A stretch of DNA of 64,000 nt, from assembly GCA_020205615.1 (NCBI GenBank), contig CM035151.1:45747409-45811408 (forward strand), written 5' to 3'. The position numbers and the translations under genes were made by a program. Positions 55,028 to 64,000 of this stretch are shown here, in pieces (within the stretch, counting starts at the first letter, position 1; each line of letters starts with the position of its first letter). Source of the DNA: Panax quinquefolius. Its lineage: Eukaryota > Streptophyta > Magnoliopsida > Apiales > Araliaceae. The notes below the pieces were generated by a model. That model did no database searches and was not told the DNA's origin. It saw nothing but the letters and a program-made list of their open reading frames with translations.

Positions 55028-56779
55028 TGTTGGGTAAAATCTATATATGCACAACACGCAAGTATACGTGGTCAACAAGTAATAAAGTGATGAGTAGAGT
55101 ATCGTTACCACAGAGAATTATTTAACAAAAATCACCAAGTACTAACACGTAACCAACTCAATCTTATTTAAACGAATGAATTTCAAATTATATAAATTAA
55201 ACTACTATTAAATTCCACTAGTTAAATTAAGATAGCGGAGATTTAAGATCACAACTTCACTTATTGCTTCATTTAAGTTAACACACTTCTCATCAATTAT
55301 TCTCTATCCTGAATTGTTAATCAAGAACACTAAAGCAGATAAAACCACCTCTCGATGCATAATACCCATATTACCGTCAATCCACAATTAAGATAGAAAT
55401 CCGTTAAACACCTTAATCAACTAACCCACTATATCTCTATGTGAATTACAATTGAAGAAGGTTGAAGAATAAGTTCTCTATCCGATTACTTGCGATGTCA
55501 AGCGTATCTCTACCTTAACAATAATAAAAAATTTGCTATTGACAAAATTCATGACACATGCTATCATGATAAGATCTAAATCAATACTTCATCTCTCGAG
55601 TTAATATAGATTATCATGGTAATTGATGGCCAATCAATCAAACAATTAAGTCCAAATCACAATAGACAATCCTCACAATAGAACATAATAATTGATAGCG
55701 AAACATATTAAAATAAACTACACAATAAGATCCATTGTAATCTCAAACAAAGAATTAGTTCATTGAATTAAAACTAAGAATCCACACTTGAAATAACATT
55801 AAAAGATAAAAATAAGAGTAGAGTAAAGAATAAATCTGTTGTCAGCAAATCTCCATCTCCCTCAAGCTCCTGCTCTTGATCTTCAATGGTCTTCAAGTTG
55901 CTTCAATCTCCAAATCTAATTAGAACTAATGTTTTGATCTAATTTACTTTAATCTAATCTAATGGAATCCTCTATCTATTCTCTAATCTCCCCTAATCCT
56001 TGTGATTCTCCTCCTTTTATAAGTCTCTTCATATGTCCTTAAGTCCTCTTGGAAGTTCTCTTGGAAGTCCTTGTGTCAATCGAATCAAAACAATCCTTTC
56101 CGGACTCAAATTGGACCAAAATTCGCACTTTTCGCGCATTTTCTAGACTACCCCCGCCCCGGCGGGGGTCTATGCTTGTTTTGGGCCCGCCCCGGCGGGC
56201 TAGGGGCCTGCTTTGTACCATGTATACCCACCCCGGCGGTGGTTTTGTGAAGAAAAATTTTATGCTCTGACGTCCTTTGGGAAAACAGCCATAACTTTTG
56301 ATTTGGGAAGCGTTACGAGGCCTGCCACATACCAAATCGAAGATATCGACGAGATCTACAACTTTCATTCTTTGAGAATTGAGAAATAATGAACGGATGA
56401 AGGTCAAAATTGGGTTGGAAGTGACTGCTGTGCAAATGGCCATCCAAAACAGTGACGTTCGATGTCCGTTGGTACAAATGTCATAACTCTTGCATCCGAA
56501 CTCCGATTGGAATGATTCAAGATGTTCCAGAAAGCTAAGAAGAAGCTCTACAATATAATCCAAGTTCCAAGCCAAGAACATGAACTGAACATGAAAGTCC
56601 AAATGATGTCCGGATTGCTTTTCTTTGCGTTTTAATACCAATTCTTTGCGCTTTCAACTCCCAAGCATATAATCTACAAAACGAACACAAAATGCATGAA
56701 AAGTAACTAAGAAACATGAGATTAAGCAAATAATTCAAGTAACAGATACCGGATAAGTAGGTATAAAACCCACTTATCA
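55028..56779 (-). repeat. 5' LTR of Athila-type element (minus)
   Basis: 1752 bp. TATA-like TTATAAAAGG at 56013-56022. U3 carries three GC-rich palindrome modules (56151-56168, 56186-56203, 56230-56243) and the ATCGGAGTTCGGATGCAAGA motif near 56485-56515. A long frame of 200 codons (56039-56641) spans U3 on the element strand; a shorter version is in the 3' LTR. Confidence 0.9.
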
Positions 56780-57258
56780 CAGCTCAAGATCGACAGAAGA
56801 AATACATATATTTACACCGTCAAAGCCGAGATTTTGAAGTCGGCAATTTTGTGTTTTTGAAAGTGTCTCCCTAAAAAGGGAAGATAAGATTTCGTAAGAA
56901 AGAGAAATTGAGTCCCAGGTTCATAGGACCGTTTGAAGTATTGAAGCGAGTAGACGAAGTGGCGTACAAGGTAGCTTTACCTCCTGAACTAGAACACATT
57001 CACAACGTGTTTCATGTTTTTGTGTTACGTCCATACAAGCCCGACTATAAGCATGTGATATCCTATGAGCCCATTCAAGTGGAAAAAAATCTGATGTATG
57101 AAAAAATTCCTATCCAGATAGTAGATAAGAAATAACAAATATTAAGAAATAAAGTTATACCTTCTGTAAAGGTAGTTTGGTGAAACCACAACGCCGAGGA
57201 GGTTACATGGGAGTTAGAAGATAAGATGAGGAGGGACTATCCCCATTTGTTCATGTAA
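56780..57258 (+). pseudogene. integrase C-terminal domain and chromodomain-like tail (element B)
   Basis: Resumes as AQDRQKKY..., FEVGNFVFLKVSP then a stop, [51 protein letters not shown] then a stop, VIPSVKVVW, EEVTWELEDKMRRDYPHLFM. It ends 41 bp before the LTR start. Close to the C element version at 3854-4400. Confidence 0.88.
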
Positions 57259-57288
57259 CCTTATCTTGATCCGAGGATGGAATCTTTA

Positions 57289-57299
57289 TAAGGGGATGA
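57289..57299 (+). other. polypurine tract of element B
   Basis: TAAGGGGATGA directly before TGTAATACTC. Confidence 0.7.
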
Positions 57300-58736
57300 T
57301 GTAATACTCATGAATTTTATAAATAATATTAATATTGAAAATAAAATTGTTTAAATATTTATTTCAAATACTTATATATTTTTGTGTGACATAAAGTGTG
57401 ATAATTCAATTTAAATTGAATTAAGTAAGTAAATGATATTTGAGAAATGTGGTGACAAAGATGATGAGCCTAATTAAGCTTATGTGATATGCCTTGTGTG
57501 GTATAACGATGGACTAAGGAATTCTTAACTAAATTAATGAAGAAATGATTAAATAATGTGATGAACTAATTATTTATTTGTTATGCGCAAATTTAGTTGT
57601 TGTGTGACCATATAAATAATTAATGCAATAAAATTGCATCATGTATAAAATATAAGATGGGATATTAAGAATACTATTATAAAATGTGAATAATCATTTT
57701 GTAAGACTATATTGAGAAAATAAGCTTAAGTTATGTAAATTATTAAGTTTGCATAAATGAGCCTTGTGTGGCATAATGGTGAACATGTTGAATTAATAAA
57801 ATGTGTGTTTTAAAATTATGGAAGGAAATTAACTTTAAGGAAATAAATGTTTAATACTAATTATTAATTATGATTATTGGGTGTAATTAGAATAATAAGT
57901 CTTATGGAAAATAATGGGTTGCTAGTACCCAACTAATTTATCCTAACCCAACTAATGGTAGAATGATGGCCCACTATTGTAGCATTAAAATTGACATTGT
58001 GAGCCCAATTGGGAACCAACATAAGTATGCTGACTTCTATATATTACTAATGCAGTATATTAAATATTAGTTCCAAAATTCTAGTCCTATTCTTTTGCTT
58101 CTGCCGTATATAGGTCATTGGCCTATTCCTACATTACGTATTATCAGAGATTGCAAATGATGGCTGGGGGTGTGGGTTAAATAGGAACACTGGAAGCTTT
58201 CCACCAACTTCTCATTGCCCAATGGCTTTTTTCTTCTTCTTCTTGCTGGTTTATTGCTTGGGAAAAATTCAATAATTGGATAATAACTTGGCTATATATA
58301 GGAGCTTCCCCTTCACCAATTAAGTTTCTAAAATTTCTGATAAATCCATTATAGATTGTGAGTGTTGCTAAAATTGGAAGCAATAATCTGCATTTAACTT
58401 CAAAGAGGTAATATTACTTTAGCATGTTCTTAATTTTAGCTTGACAAATTCTTAGGAATCACGTGCATTACTTGTTAATTGAGTTGGAAATTGATGTCAT
58501 GATGCTATCTGAGTTTGTATGTACATTATGGACACAATGTGGCTGCTCTGAGTTGCAATTAGAAGGGTTAAACATTTTACATCCTGAGTTTTGCAAGAAA
58601 ACAGAGTCAGTGCGAAGTTGCCCAGAAGTGGCATGTGGCCACTTCGATCAAAACTAAACTAGCGTATGCGCTGGTTGCCAATGCTTGAAAACAATTTTAG
58701 TTCCTTTTGACATGATATTTAGGTGTATTTGACTTG
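57300..58736 (+). repeat. 3' LTR of element B, truncated
   Basis: Starts TGTAATACTCATGAATTTTATA. GCCTTGTGTGGTATAA words near 57490 and 57763. TATA box at 58293-58300, then leader and donor-like AAAGAGGTAATATT (GT at 58408). No LTR end is seen before the Ogre-like LTR starts at 58737, so the 3' part is missing. A frame at 58463-58657 shows no family features. Confidence 0.72.
58293..58300 (+). promoter_or_regulatory. TATA box of LTR B
   Basis: GGCTATATATAGGAGC, with the GGTAATATT donor-like site 115 bp downstream. Spacing matches the other LTR families here. Confidence 0.6.
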
Positions 58737-61096
58737 TGTAGACACTCAAAATTTTGTTTTCCTTGGACGAACCATGTAGGAGGGCAAAAACGTCTTTTTA
58801 CACCCTAAAGACGGCCCCAGAGGACTACTGATGAAACCTCAAACCAAAGGAAACAAACCCGTGGGATATCAAATCAAACCGGGGTTAACCCATGGGATAT
58901 CAAATCAACCTTGGAGACAACTTGAGAAAAAGCAGAATCAACAACAATCAAACCCCCGAAAAGCGGTCTTAGGGGCGACAAAAGCCACTTCAACCTTAGA
59001 GACAACCCCAGGAGGGAAAAGGTGGAATGTTGACAACACAACATAAAACCATAGACATCCAGCTGTAAACATGTTTATCAAGGGCCATCACAGCAATCCC
59101 GAGTGCAAACTGCGCAATATAACTCAACGGATTGCTTGAGAAGACATGAAGATGCTATTATGGTCATGGACTAATTAATCTTCCTAGATTTGGAAAAAGG
59201 CAAGCCCCATGTCATTGCATAGCTCTCAGAAAGATATTTCTGAAATGGTATGGCACACTTCCATAGGATTCCCGAATTGCAAGTTATCAAAATTTCAAAC
59301 ATCCTACGTGTAGATCGAGGTGCACGTACTTTGAGGTAGTAGGGCCCACAAGGATAAGCTGCATGTCTGCGGCTGCCGTAGGTCTACAGATACCGCATGT
59401 AGACTTGTGGTTGGCCGGGTATATATATATCAGCCCCCAGCAGCTCATTTAAACAGTTTTAGAGAGAGAAAGAGGCCCCGAGAGAGAGAAAATTCGAGAT
59501 CTAGAGTGAGAAATAGCTCAAATCTTGCTTCTATCTTTGTAAATCTCTTCTGTAAACACTTTATACATATATAATATAACATATCAAGTTTTAACCGGTG
59601 GAAATTGAGTTTTAAGGTGCCTAAAGCCGTTCGATAGCTATTCTCATGCCTAACTGTAAGATCTCTTCAGATCTGCTTCTTTTTCTTGCTTTACTATATA
59701 TATAAGTACTATATATATAGATCTGTCTCTGTATGGCATAGATATGGTATTTTAACCATTTATTTTGTGTAAATAGTCAATATTGGCGTTGTATTGACTA
59801 TATCTACACTAGATCTAGCCAGATCTAGCTTTTAACCGGTTCAAAAGTTTTAAAATTGAACTTGGAAGCTAGAATGGCTAAGATCTGTATAGATCTAATT
59901 TACTTTCTAGTTTTTGTAAATATTTAGCAACCACATGACCCTAGACCTGTATCTAGAGAAAATATGAAGCTTTTTTAATAGCGTACGAGGATTTGTTCAA
60001 TAAATCACTTGTTTAGTGAAGTTTTTTAGTTATTTGTACATAATATGCTTAAATATTTATTGTGCAAGCTTTAAATCTTCTTGTGAGACAAGGAACTATA
60101 GAGGATTGATGATCCAATTAATGGATCTAGATTCGGTTCCGAAAATGTACTTGTTTAAGTTGTAAATGTCAGCTTGCAATCCTTTGTAAATGTAAATCTA
60201 GGGGCTTAAAATAGTTCTTTGGATTTAAGGCCTCAAAATAGTGAAAGCATGTATGTGGTGCTCGGGCTCACTTCGATGGCTTACATGCCCATAAGGAGCC
60301 CGACCCTTGTATTTTTCTAGTTTTCATTTCGTCACTCAAAATGATTTTCAAATCAAATTAACGAAGATTTTATAAAATATAAATTGCATTGGGATGGATA
60401 GACTTAAGGAAAATTCAAGCTATTAGAACCCCGAGTTCTAAACCACCCCCTAAAGATGCTTCACATCTCAATAAAATCAAACGAAGCTGCTTCTAGGATC
60501 AAAAGATAAGCTTAATACAAGATAAAAGGAAGTATCAAAGGCCTCAATTCCTATTTGAGTAAAAGGGTTTAAAAATTAGATTTCAAAACCTCACTTTTAT
60601 ATGCTTTCATATATGTTAAAATTGAACTTTAATGTAAATCAAACCCTTTGTACATAGGTCCAAAGAGGCATAACACTACTTTCAAAATAAAGCACAAAAC
60701 ATCTTTATAAAACAAATCTAAAGCTTTCAACACACACACACAATGCATAAGGAATGAAAAAGTAGCGGTTGTCGTGTTTCACGGAAGTAGGGGCTTCCTA
60801 ACACCTTCCCATCGCTTAAGCAAGCCCCCAAATTCTATGAATCTCGAGTTCATAACTAATTAAATGGAGTCATATATTTTGCCATATTGTAAAAACTTTC
60901 AAAACTCGGATGAGTTGATACATGCATTTAAACTCATATCAACTGACGGCTCTGTCTAAGTCAGCCCAATCGCATTAAAATCAAACTTTTCAAATCGTTG
61001 ACATTTATGTCGGTCTTTTCTAAAAATACACCCTTGAAAGATAAATTAACATAGATCACATAAAGGGTAGTAAACAAAATATAAAAGGGAAAAACA
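58737..61096 (+). repeat. 5' LTR of Ogre-like element
   Basis: TGTAGACACTCAAAATTTTG at the start, ending probably AAAAACA at 61096. TATA box at 59420-59430, followed by a GAGAGAGAAAGAGG leader. AGATCT words cluster at 59660-59910. The 3' boundary is estimated from the primer site and a CA end, since the second LTR is not present. No coding sequence. Confidence 0.7.
59420..59430 (+). promoter_or_regulatory. TATA box of Ogre-like LTR
   Basis: GGGTATATATATATCAGCCCC, followed within 40 bp by a purine-rich transcript-start-like region. Confidence 0.6.
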
Positions 61097-61109
61097 TGGC
61101 GTCGATAGA

Positions 61110-61126
61110 TGGTGACTCCTCTGGGA
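61110..61126 (+). other. primer binding site (tRNA-Arg type)
   Basis: TGGTGACTCCTCTGGGA, 13 bases after the estimated LTR end. Ogre elements are known to use this class of primer. Confidence 0.68.
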
Positions 61127-61766
61127 CAGTAGAGGGCTTAAGCTGCATTTCAATCTTTTCAATTCCCTTTTTATCTGCATGTGTGTGAATGTTGTCTTTA
61201 CATTGAATGTATGTGAATGAGGCGCGATGTATGTGAATGTATGTTGTGTGATTCCTCCACCACGAGGCAAACTCGTCGGTGGTTGATTACTGGACTTAAG
61301 AGGATCATAATCCCGCGTGGCTTAGGAAAGGCGCCACTCAGATTCGCTCCAATTGAAAGATCAGATTAATTTCCCATCTAGTAGATTGTGATGATTTGGG
61401 AACCTTCATGTTGAAAATCCTGTGAGAGTAACCTAAGATCGGTTAGCCACTGATAAACCAAATGCGAAGGGAAGTCTCTTCATGCCTTTCTTTCCAATTC
61501 ATGCCAAATTTTAATTCCATATAAAATATTAAATGTTAATTCCCATCAAATGTAAATTTCATGTCAAATATCAAATCCTGTCATGCTATCCTATCATCAA
61601 AACTACTAACTTTTGTTTTGCAGGAAAATATTAAAAAATCCTTAAAAATTGACACATGGCACAACATGCATACTGTTAGTGTGACTAAACTACATACCTT
61701 TTTTGTAGGAAAGATTGGTCCTACTACCAGATCAAAGTTTAAAAAGGCGCAAAGCCATCTTCAGAC
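61127..61766 (+). other. leader of Ogre-like element, non-coding
   Basis: From the primer site to the gag ATG. Contains a 92-codon frame (61561-61839, partly overlapping gag) with no recognised features. Ogre elements often have an extra ORF1 before gag, but this frame is too short and plain to call it that. Confidence 0.5.
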
Positions 61767-62419
61767 ATGGCTACAAGTGCCCTATTTGAATCTACTCCTG
61801 TATCTCAAGAAGAGTTCGAGGGACTTAAAAATTAGATAGCAGAGAAGTGGCTATCTCACTGAAAGAAAAGAGTAAAAATACTCAGGGTCAACATACACCC
61901 ACTCAACTAGAGTCCCATGCATAAGAAGGCAGTCAGGGTACTAATAAAATGGTATAAATATAGATACCTGAACCTCAGTCTCATGAAAACCCTAACAAAA
62001 CCCCTGAAATCATCAATCTCAAAGATGACCAAGAAACTGGGGACATTAGAAAGAAAGTCCAACAAATGGAAGAAACTATCTGGTCAATCAAAGGAACTTG
62101 AACATATGGGAGTGTCAATTACTAAGATCTTTGCATCTTTCTAGGGGCTCGTTATCCAGATAAATTCTAAGTCTCGGATTTTGAAAAATACAATCGGTTA
62201 GGAGATCCATATACTCTTTTAAAAGAGTATATTGGAGAACTCGGATCTTATGCAGAGGATGAAAAGCTGAGAATGCAGCTGTTCCAGAAAAGTCTAACTA
62301 TTGAAGCCAAAGCATGGTACGCTTGACTTGATAACTCCAAAATCCACAGATGGGAAGAGCTGACACATGCCTTCCTAAGTCAATATAGTTTCCAGTCATA
62401 AATGGACCTGATAGATATC
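61767..62419 (+). pseudogene. gag start of Ogre-like element, broken
   Basis: Starts MATSALFESTPVSQEEFEGL, with a stop soon after. Later pieces are DDQETGDIRKKVQQMEETIW, ARYPDKF, VSDFEKYNRLGDPYTLLKEY, YAEDEKLRMQLFQKSLTIEA, KAWYA then a stop, RWEELTHAFLSQYSFQS. The last part corresponds to the conserved gag core of Ogre (FEKY.G...P..HL, F..SL.G.A..WY). At least four stops. Truncated by the G LTR at 62420. Confidence 0.76.
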
Positions 62420-64000
62420 TGTTAGGAATATGCATGTGAATATTATTCTTTATTTATATAATTTAATGATGAAAATGATAAATGAATATGCAAATATGTC
62501 TACATTAATAAAAGCTGTAAAGTCCTTAATAAATGATAGACAATATGGACAATGACTTAGACTGAAAAGATCAAATGTGTTTGGTTGATCTAATATGAAT
62601 GAATAGCTTTGTGAAGTCCTTCAAAAGATCATAATGTATGAGAATATTAATAGAAAGATCAAACTTGTTAGGTAGATCTTATAAAGTGTAATAGATAGAC
62701 ATGTCTGATCGTAAAGCACTTCGCCAACCATCATAGTCTGCTAAGAAAGTATAGGCAAAATCGTAGTTTATCAAGACATAATCATAGACTACATTTGGAA
62801 TCATAGAAGCTGTCTGCCGAGCGCCTACCAAGCTAAAACAAGAATCGTAAGCCTCACTCGAAATCGTGGAGTCTACAAGTCAGAATCGTAGTCTGATGAG
62901 CCAGCCAAGAGATTGCAGAAGCTAAGGCGGAATCGCAGTCTGTTAAAGAAAGTCACTCTCGAAATCGTAGAGACAGCCTGCCGAGCCAAGTCAAGAATCG
63001 CAGGCTTCGCTCAAAATTGTTGAGTCTATAAATTGTCACCAATGAAAATCGTAGTCAGTTAAGTGCTCACAATGCTAAAGTAGAATCGTAGAGCACTCTA
63101 TGATTCTCAACAGATAAGCAATCCTAAAGTGTATACATAGATCTCATCATCTGATAAGTGTAATCAAGTTTCAGAATGCAATCTACTTGAAGAGTATTAG
63201 AAAGCATTCTCTGAATGGCTTGTAAGCAAATAGAAGATCAAAGCACCAACTCTACAGCAAGGCTGATGGAGAAGAACCATTCAAAAAGAGTCTCATCAGA
63301 AGACAACGATCGTAGCATTAAGATAACGATCATAGTGTTTACTAATCAACATAAGAATCTGATAAAACAACTATAGAGATAATGATAAACCTGCCATAGA
63401 GTAAGCAGAGGACAGATGAGGAGGAAGTCAATACTCAGCGTCACCATGTAGTATGACCAAGAGATCACAAGGTTGAAAGTTAAAGAAATTTAGCCTGACT
63501 AATCAAAAGAGACATACAGACCAAAATGCCAAAGTAGTAAGACACCTTACAATTCCCACAAATAATAAACGACCAAGTAATCGTAGAGTTCATGGAGGTC
63601 AGCATCAGAATCGTAGAAGGTATTTGTCTAATCAGCGAGAATGTCAAAGCAAAGAAGACTAACATTCGAATGTTGTAAATTGAGGATCCTGATATGCTCT
63701 CACCAACATCCTTGACCTAAATCGAAGTGCCAAAAGGAAAAAGAAAGGTGACTACCTACTAGTCTGCTGAAAGTGACATTTTAGAAGTGTTAAGTGAAAA
63801 AGAAGACTGATATGTCAGGCAAGTCAATAAGAAGTTGTCACATCAACCCATTATGTCGACATCAAAGATCTCAGAATATCGAACGCATTAAATGCCTCGT
63901 AGGAAAGAAGCTCTTTAAATATTTCTCAATGACTATGTTCTAAAAAGAAAAGGATGAACCTTTAAATAAGCTTAATGGAAAAGGTCTCTGAGTGAGTGAG
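62420..64000 (+). repeat. LTR of unassigned family G, plus copy
   Basis: Starts TGTTAGGAATATGCATGTG inside the Ogre gag and runs off the window. Shares its start blocks, AGCACCAAC block and ATCGTAG-rich U3 with the minus copy at 8070-10113. Around 17 ATCGTAG-like words lie between 62700 and 63630, many as GAATCGTAG. Possible TATA-like CTTTAAATATT near 63914. No coding sequence seen, so superfamily is open. Confidence 0.68.

Larger units (their letters stand above)
50542..56779 (-). mobile_element. Athila-type non-autonomous LTR element, minus copy
   Basis: Complete 6238-bp element: 5' LTR 55028-56779, primer site 55004-55021, gag-derived frame 54892-53741, stem-loop 53696-53681, purine tract AAGTTTGGGGGTATT, 3' LTR 52249-50542. 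Flanks CGGCT (50537-50541) and CAGCT (56780-56784) are a target duplication with one change. Removing the element rejoins the integrase frame of B as RLVAAQDRQ. The two LTRs differ at about 3% of positions in the first 215 bp compared (7 changes), so this is a fairly recent insertion. No pol. Confidence 0.9.
46003..57299 (+). mobile_element. Ty3/gypsy chromovirus B, pol body interrupted by two insertions
   Basis: Plus-strand Tekay-like pol close in sequence to element C. Three pieces (46003-46893, 49312-50541, 56780-57299) are separated by a solo LTR-A and by the minus Athila-type element. Each join restores the pol order exactly across its target duplication. Missing: LTR, gag, protease and RT N-terminus (truncated at 46003). 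The 3' LTR starts at 57300. Numerous stops, but the RT FIDD motif and the integrase Glu motif survive. Confidence 0.87.
58737..62419 (+). mobile_element. Ogre-like Ty3/gypsy element, 5' LTR to gag
   Basis: Plus-strand: 5' LTR 58737 to about 61096, a tRNA-Arg-type primer site, leader, and a gag start broken by stops and cut at 62419 by a family G LTR. The primer site TGGTGACTCCTCTGGGA is close to the Ogre site TGGCGACTCCGCTGGGGA. The gag region VSDFEKYNRLGDPYT...LFQKSL matches Ogre gag. No pol is within the window; it may continue beyond the G insertion. Confidence 0.77.

Noticed and set aside
58831..59046. 71-codon frame with QIKPG and GISNQPWRQ repeats
   Set aside because: Lies in U3 of the Ogre-like LTR; the small repeat GGGATATCAAATCAA explains it.
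1..64000. tRNA, rRNA or host protein-coding genes
   Set aside because: None recognised by eye. Primer sites resemble tRNA 3' ends but no full tRNA fold was found. A tRNAscan-type and protein homology search would be decisive.

Overview
This is repeat-rich plant nuclear DNA. No host gene is recognisable. The window is very AT-rich and is almost wholly made of nested, broken LTR retrotransposons. The pol fragments carry plant Ty3/gypsy hallmarks: FIDD-type reverse transcriptase, DASH-type RNase H, an HHCC plus DD35E integrase and a C-terminal chromodomain-like tail. One element has the second RNase H of the Tat lineage, one pair has an Athila-type tRNA-Asp primer site, and one has an Ogre-like primer site and gag. 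This is the usual content of a large flowering-plant genome. I cannot name the species. A run of exactly 100 N (7970-8069) marks an assembly gap where two unrelated elements meet.

Layout. Families are labelled by letter. 1-955: LTR-A fragment. 956-7969: minus-strand Tekay/Del-like element C (2.85 kb LTR, then decayed pol and gag), cut by the gap. 8070-10113: minus-strand LTR of family G. 10114-10880: AT-rich, unexplained. 10881-12160: 5' end of a Tat-lineage element with the start of gag. 12161-26149: a minus-strand LTR-A, split by non-autonomous element D (12909-24848), whose own 5' LTR is split by a 3' fragment of element E (20599-24806). 26150-29511: decayed minus-strand A body, holding a BARE-1/Angela-like solo LTR (27614-29175, TSD TTGAC). 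29512-30505: second LTR-A piece. An inverted junction near 30505 leads into a plus-strand A body (30506-33569) and its 3' LTR (33570-35158 and 41536-43763). That LTR is interrupted by a complete Athila-type non-autonomous element (35159-41535). 43764-45370: Tat RNase H and integrase remnant. 45371-46002: partial Athila-type LTR. 46003-57299: plus-strand chromovirus B, interrupted by a solo LTR-A (46894-49311, TSD ACAAG) and by a second, minus-strand Athila-type non-autonomous element (50542-56779). 57300-58736: truncated LTR B. 58737-62419: Ogre-like 5' LTR, primer site and gag start. 62420-64000: family G LTR running off the window.

No element here looks autonomous. All gag and pol frames are broken, and several catalytic residues are lost: integrase Glu to Lys in C, RT FIDD to FIDY in the plus A copy, protease Asp to Glu in the minus A copy.

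Two patterns go beyond routine annotation. First, four distinct LTR families (A, C, D, E) share a layout inside the LTR: a TATA box, then a GGTAA- or GGTAT-type 5' splice site 100-200 bp later, and near the LTR's 3' end a conserved GCTCA branch-like motif 22-33 nt before an AG. This predicts an intron contained within the LTR. Second, two diverged, oppositely oriented Athila-type non-autonomous elements keep the same gag-derived reading frame with an unrecognised conserved C-terminal segment, a stem-loop with paired changes, and a downstream 3' splice site. Their U3 regions carry unrelated GC-rich palindromes at the same position.
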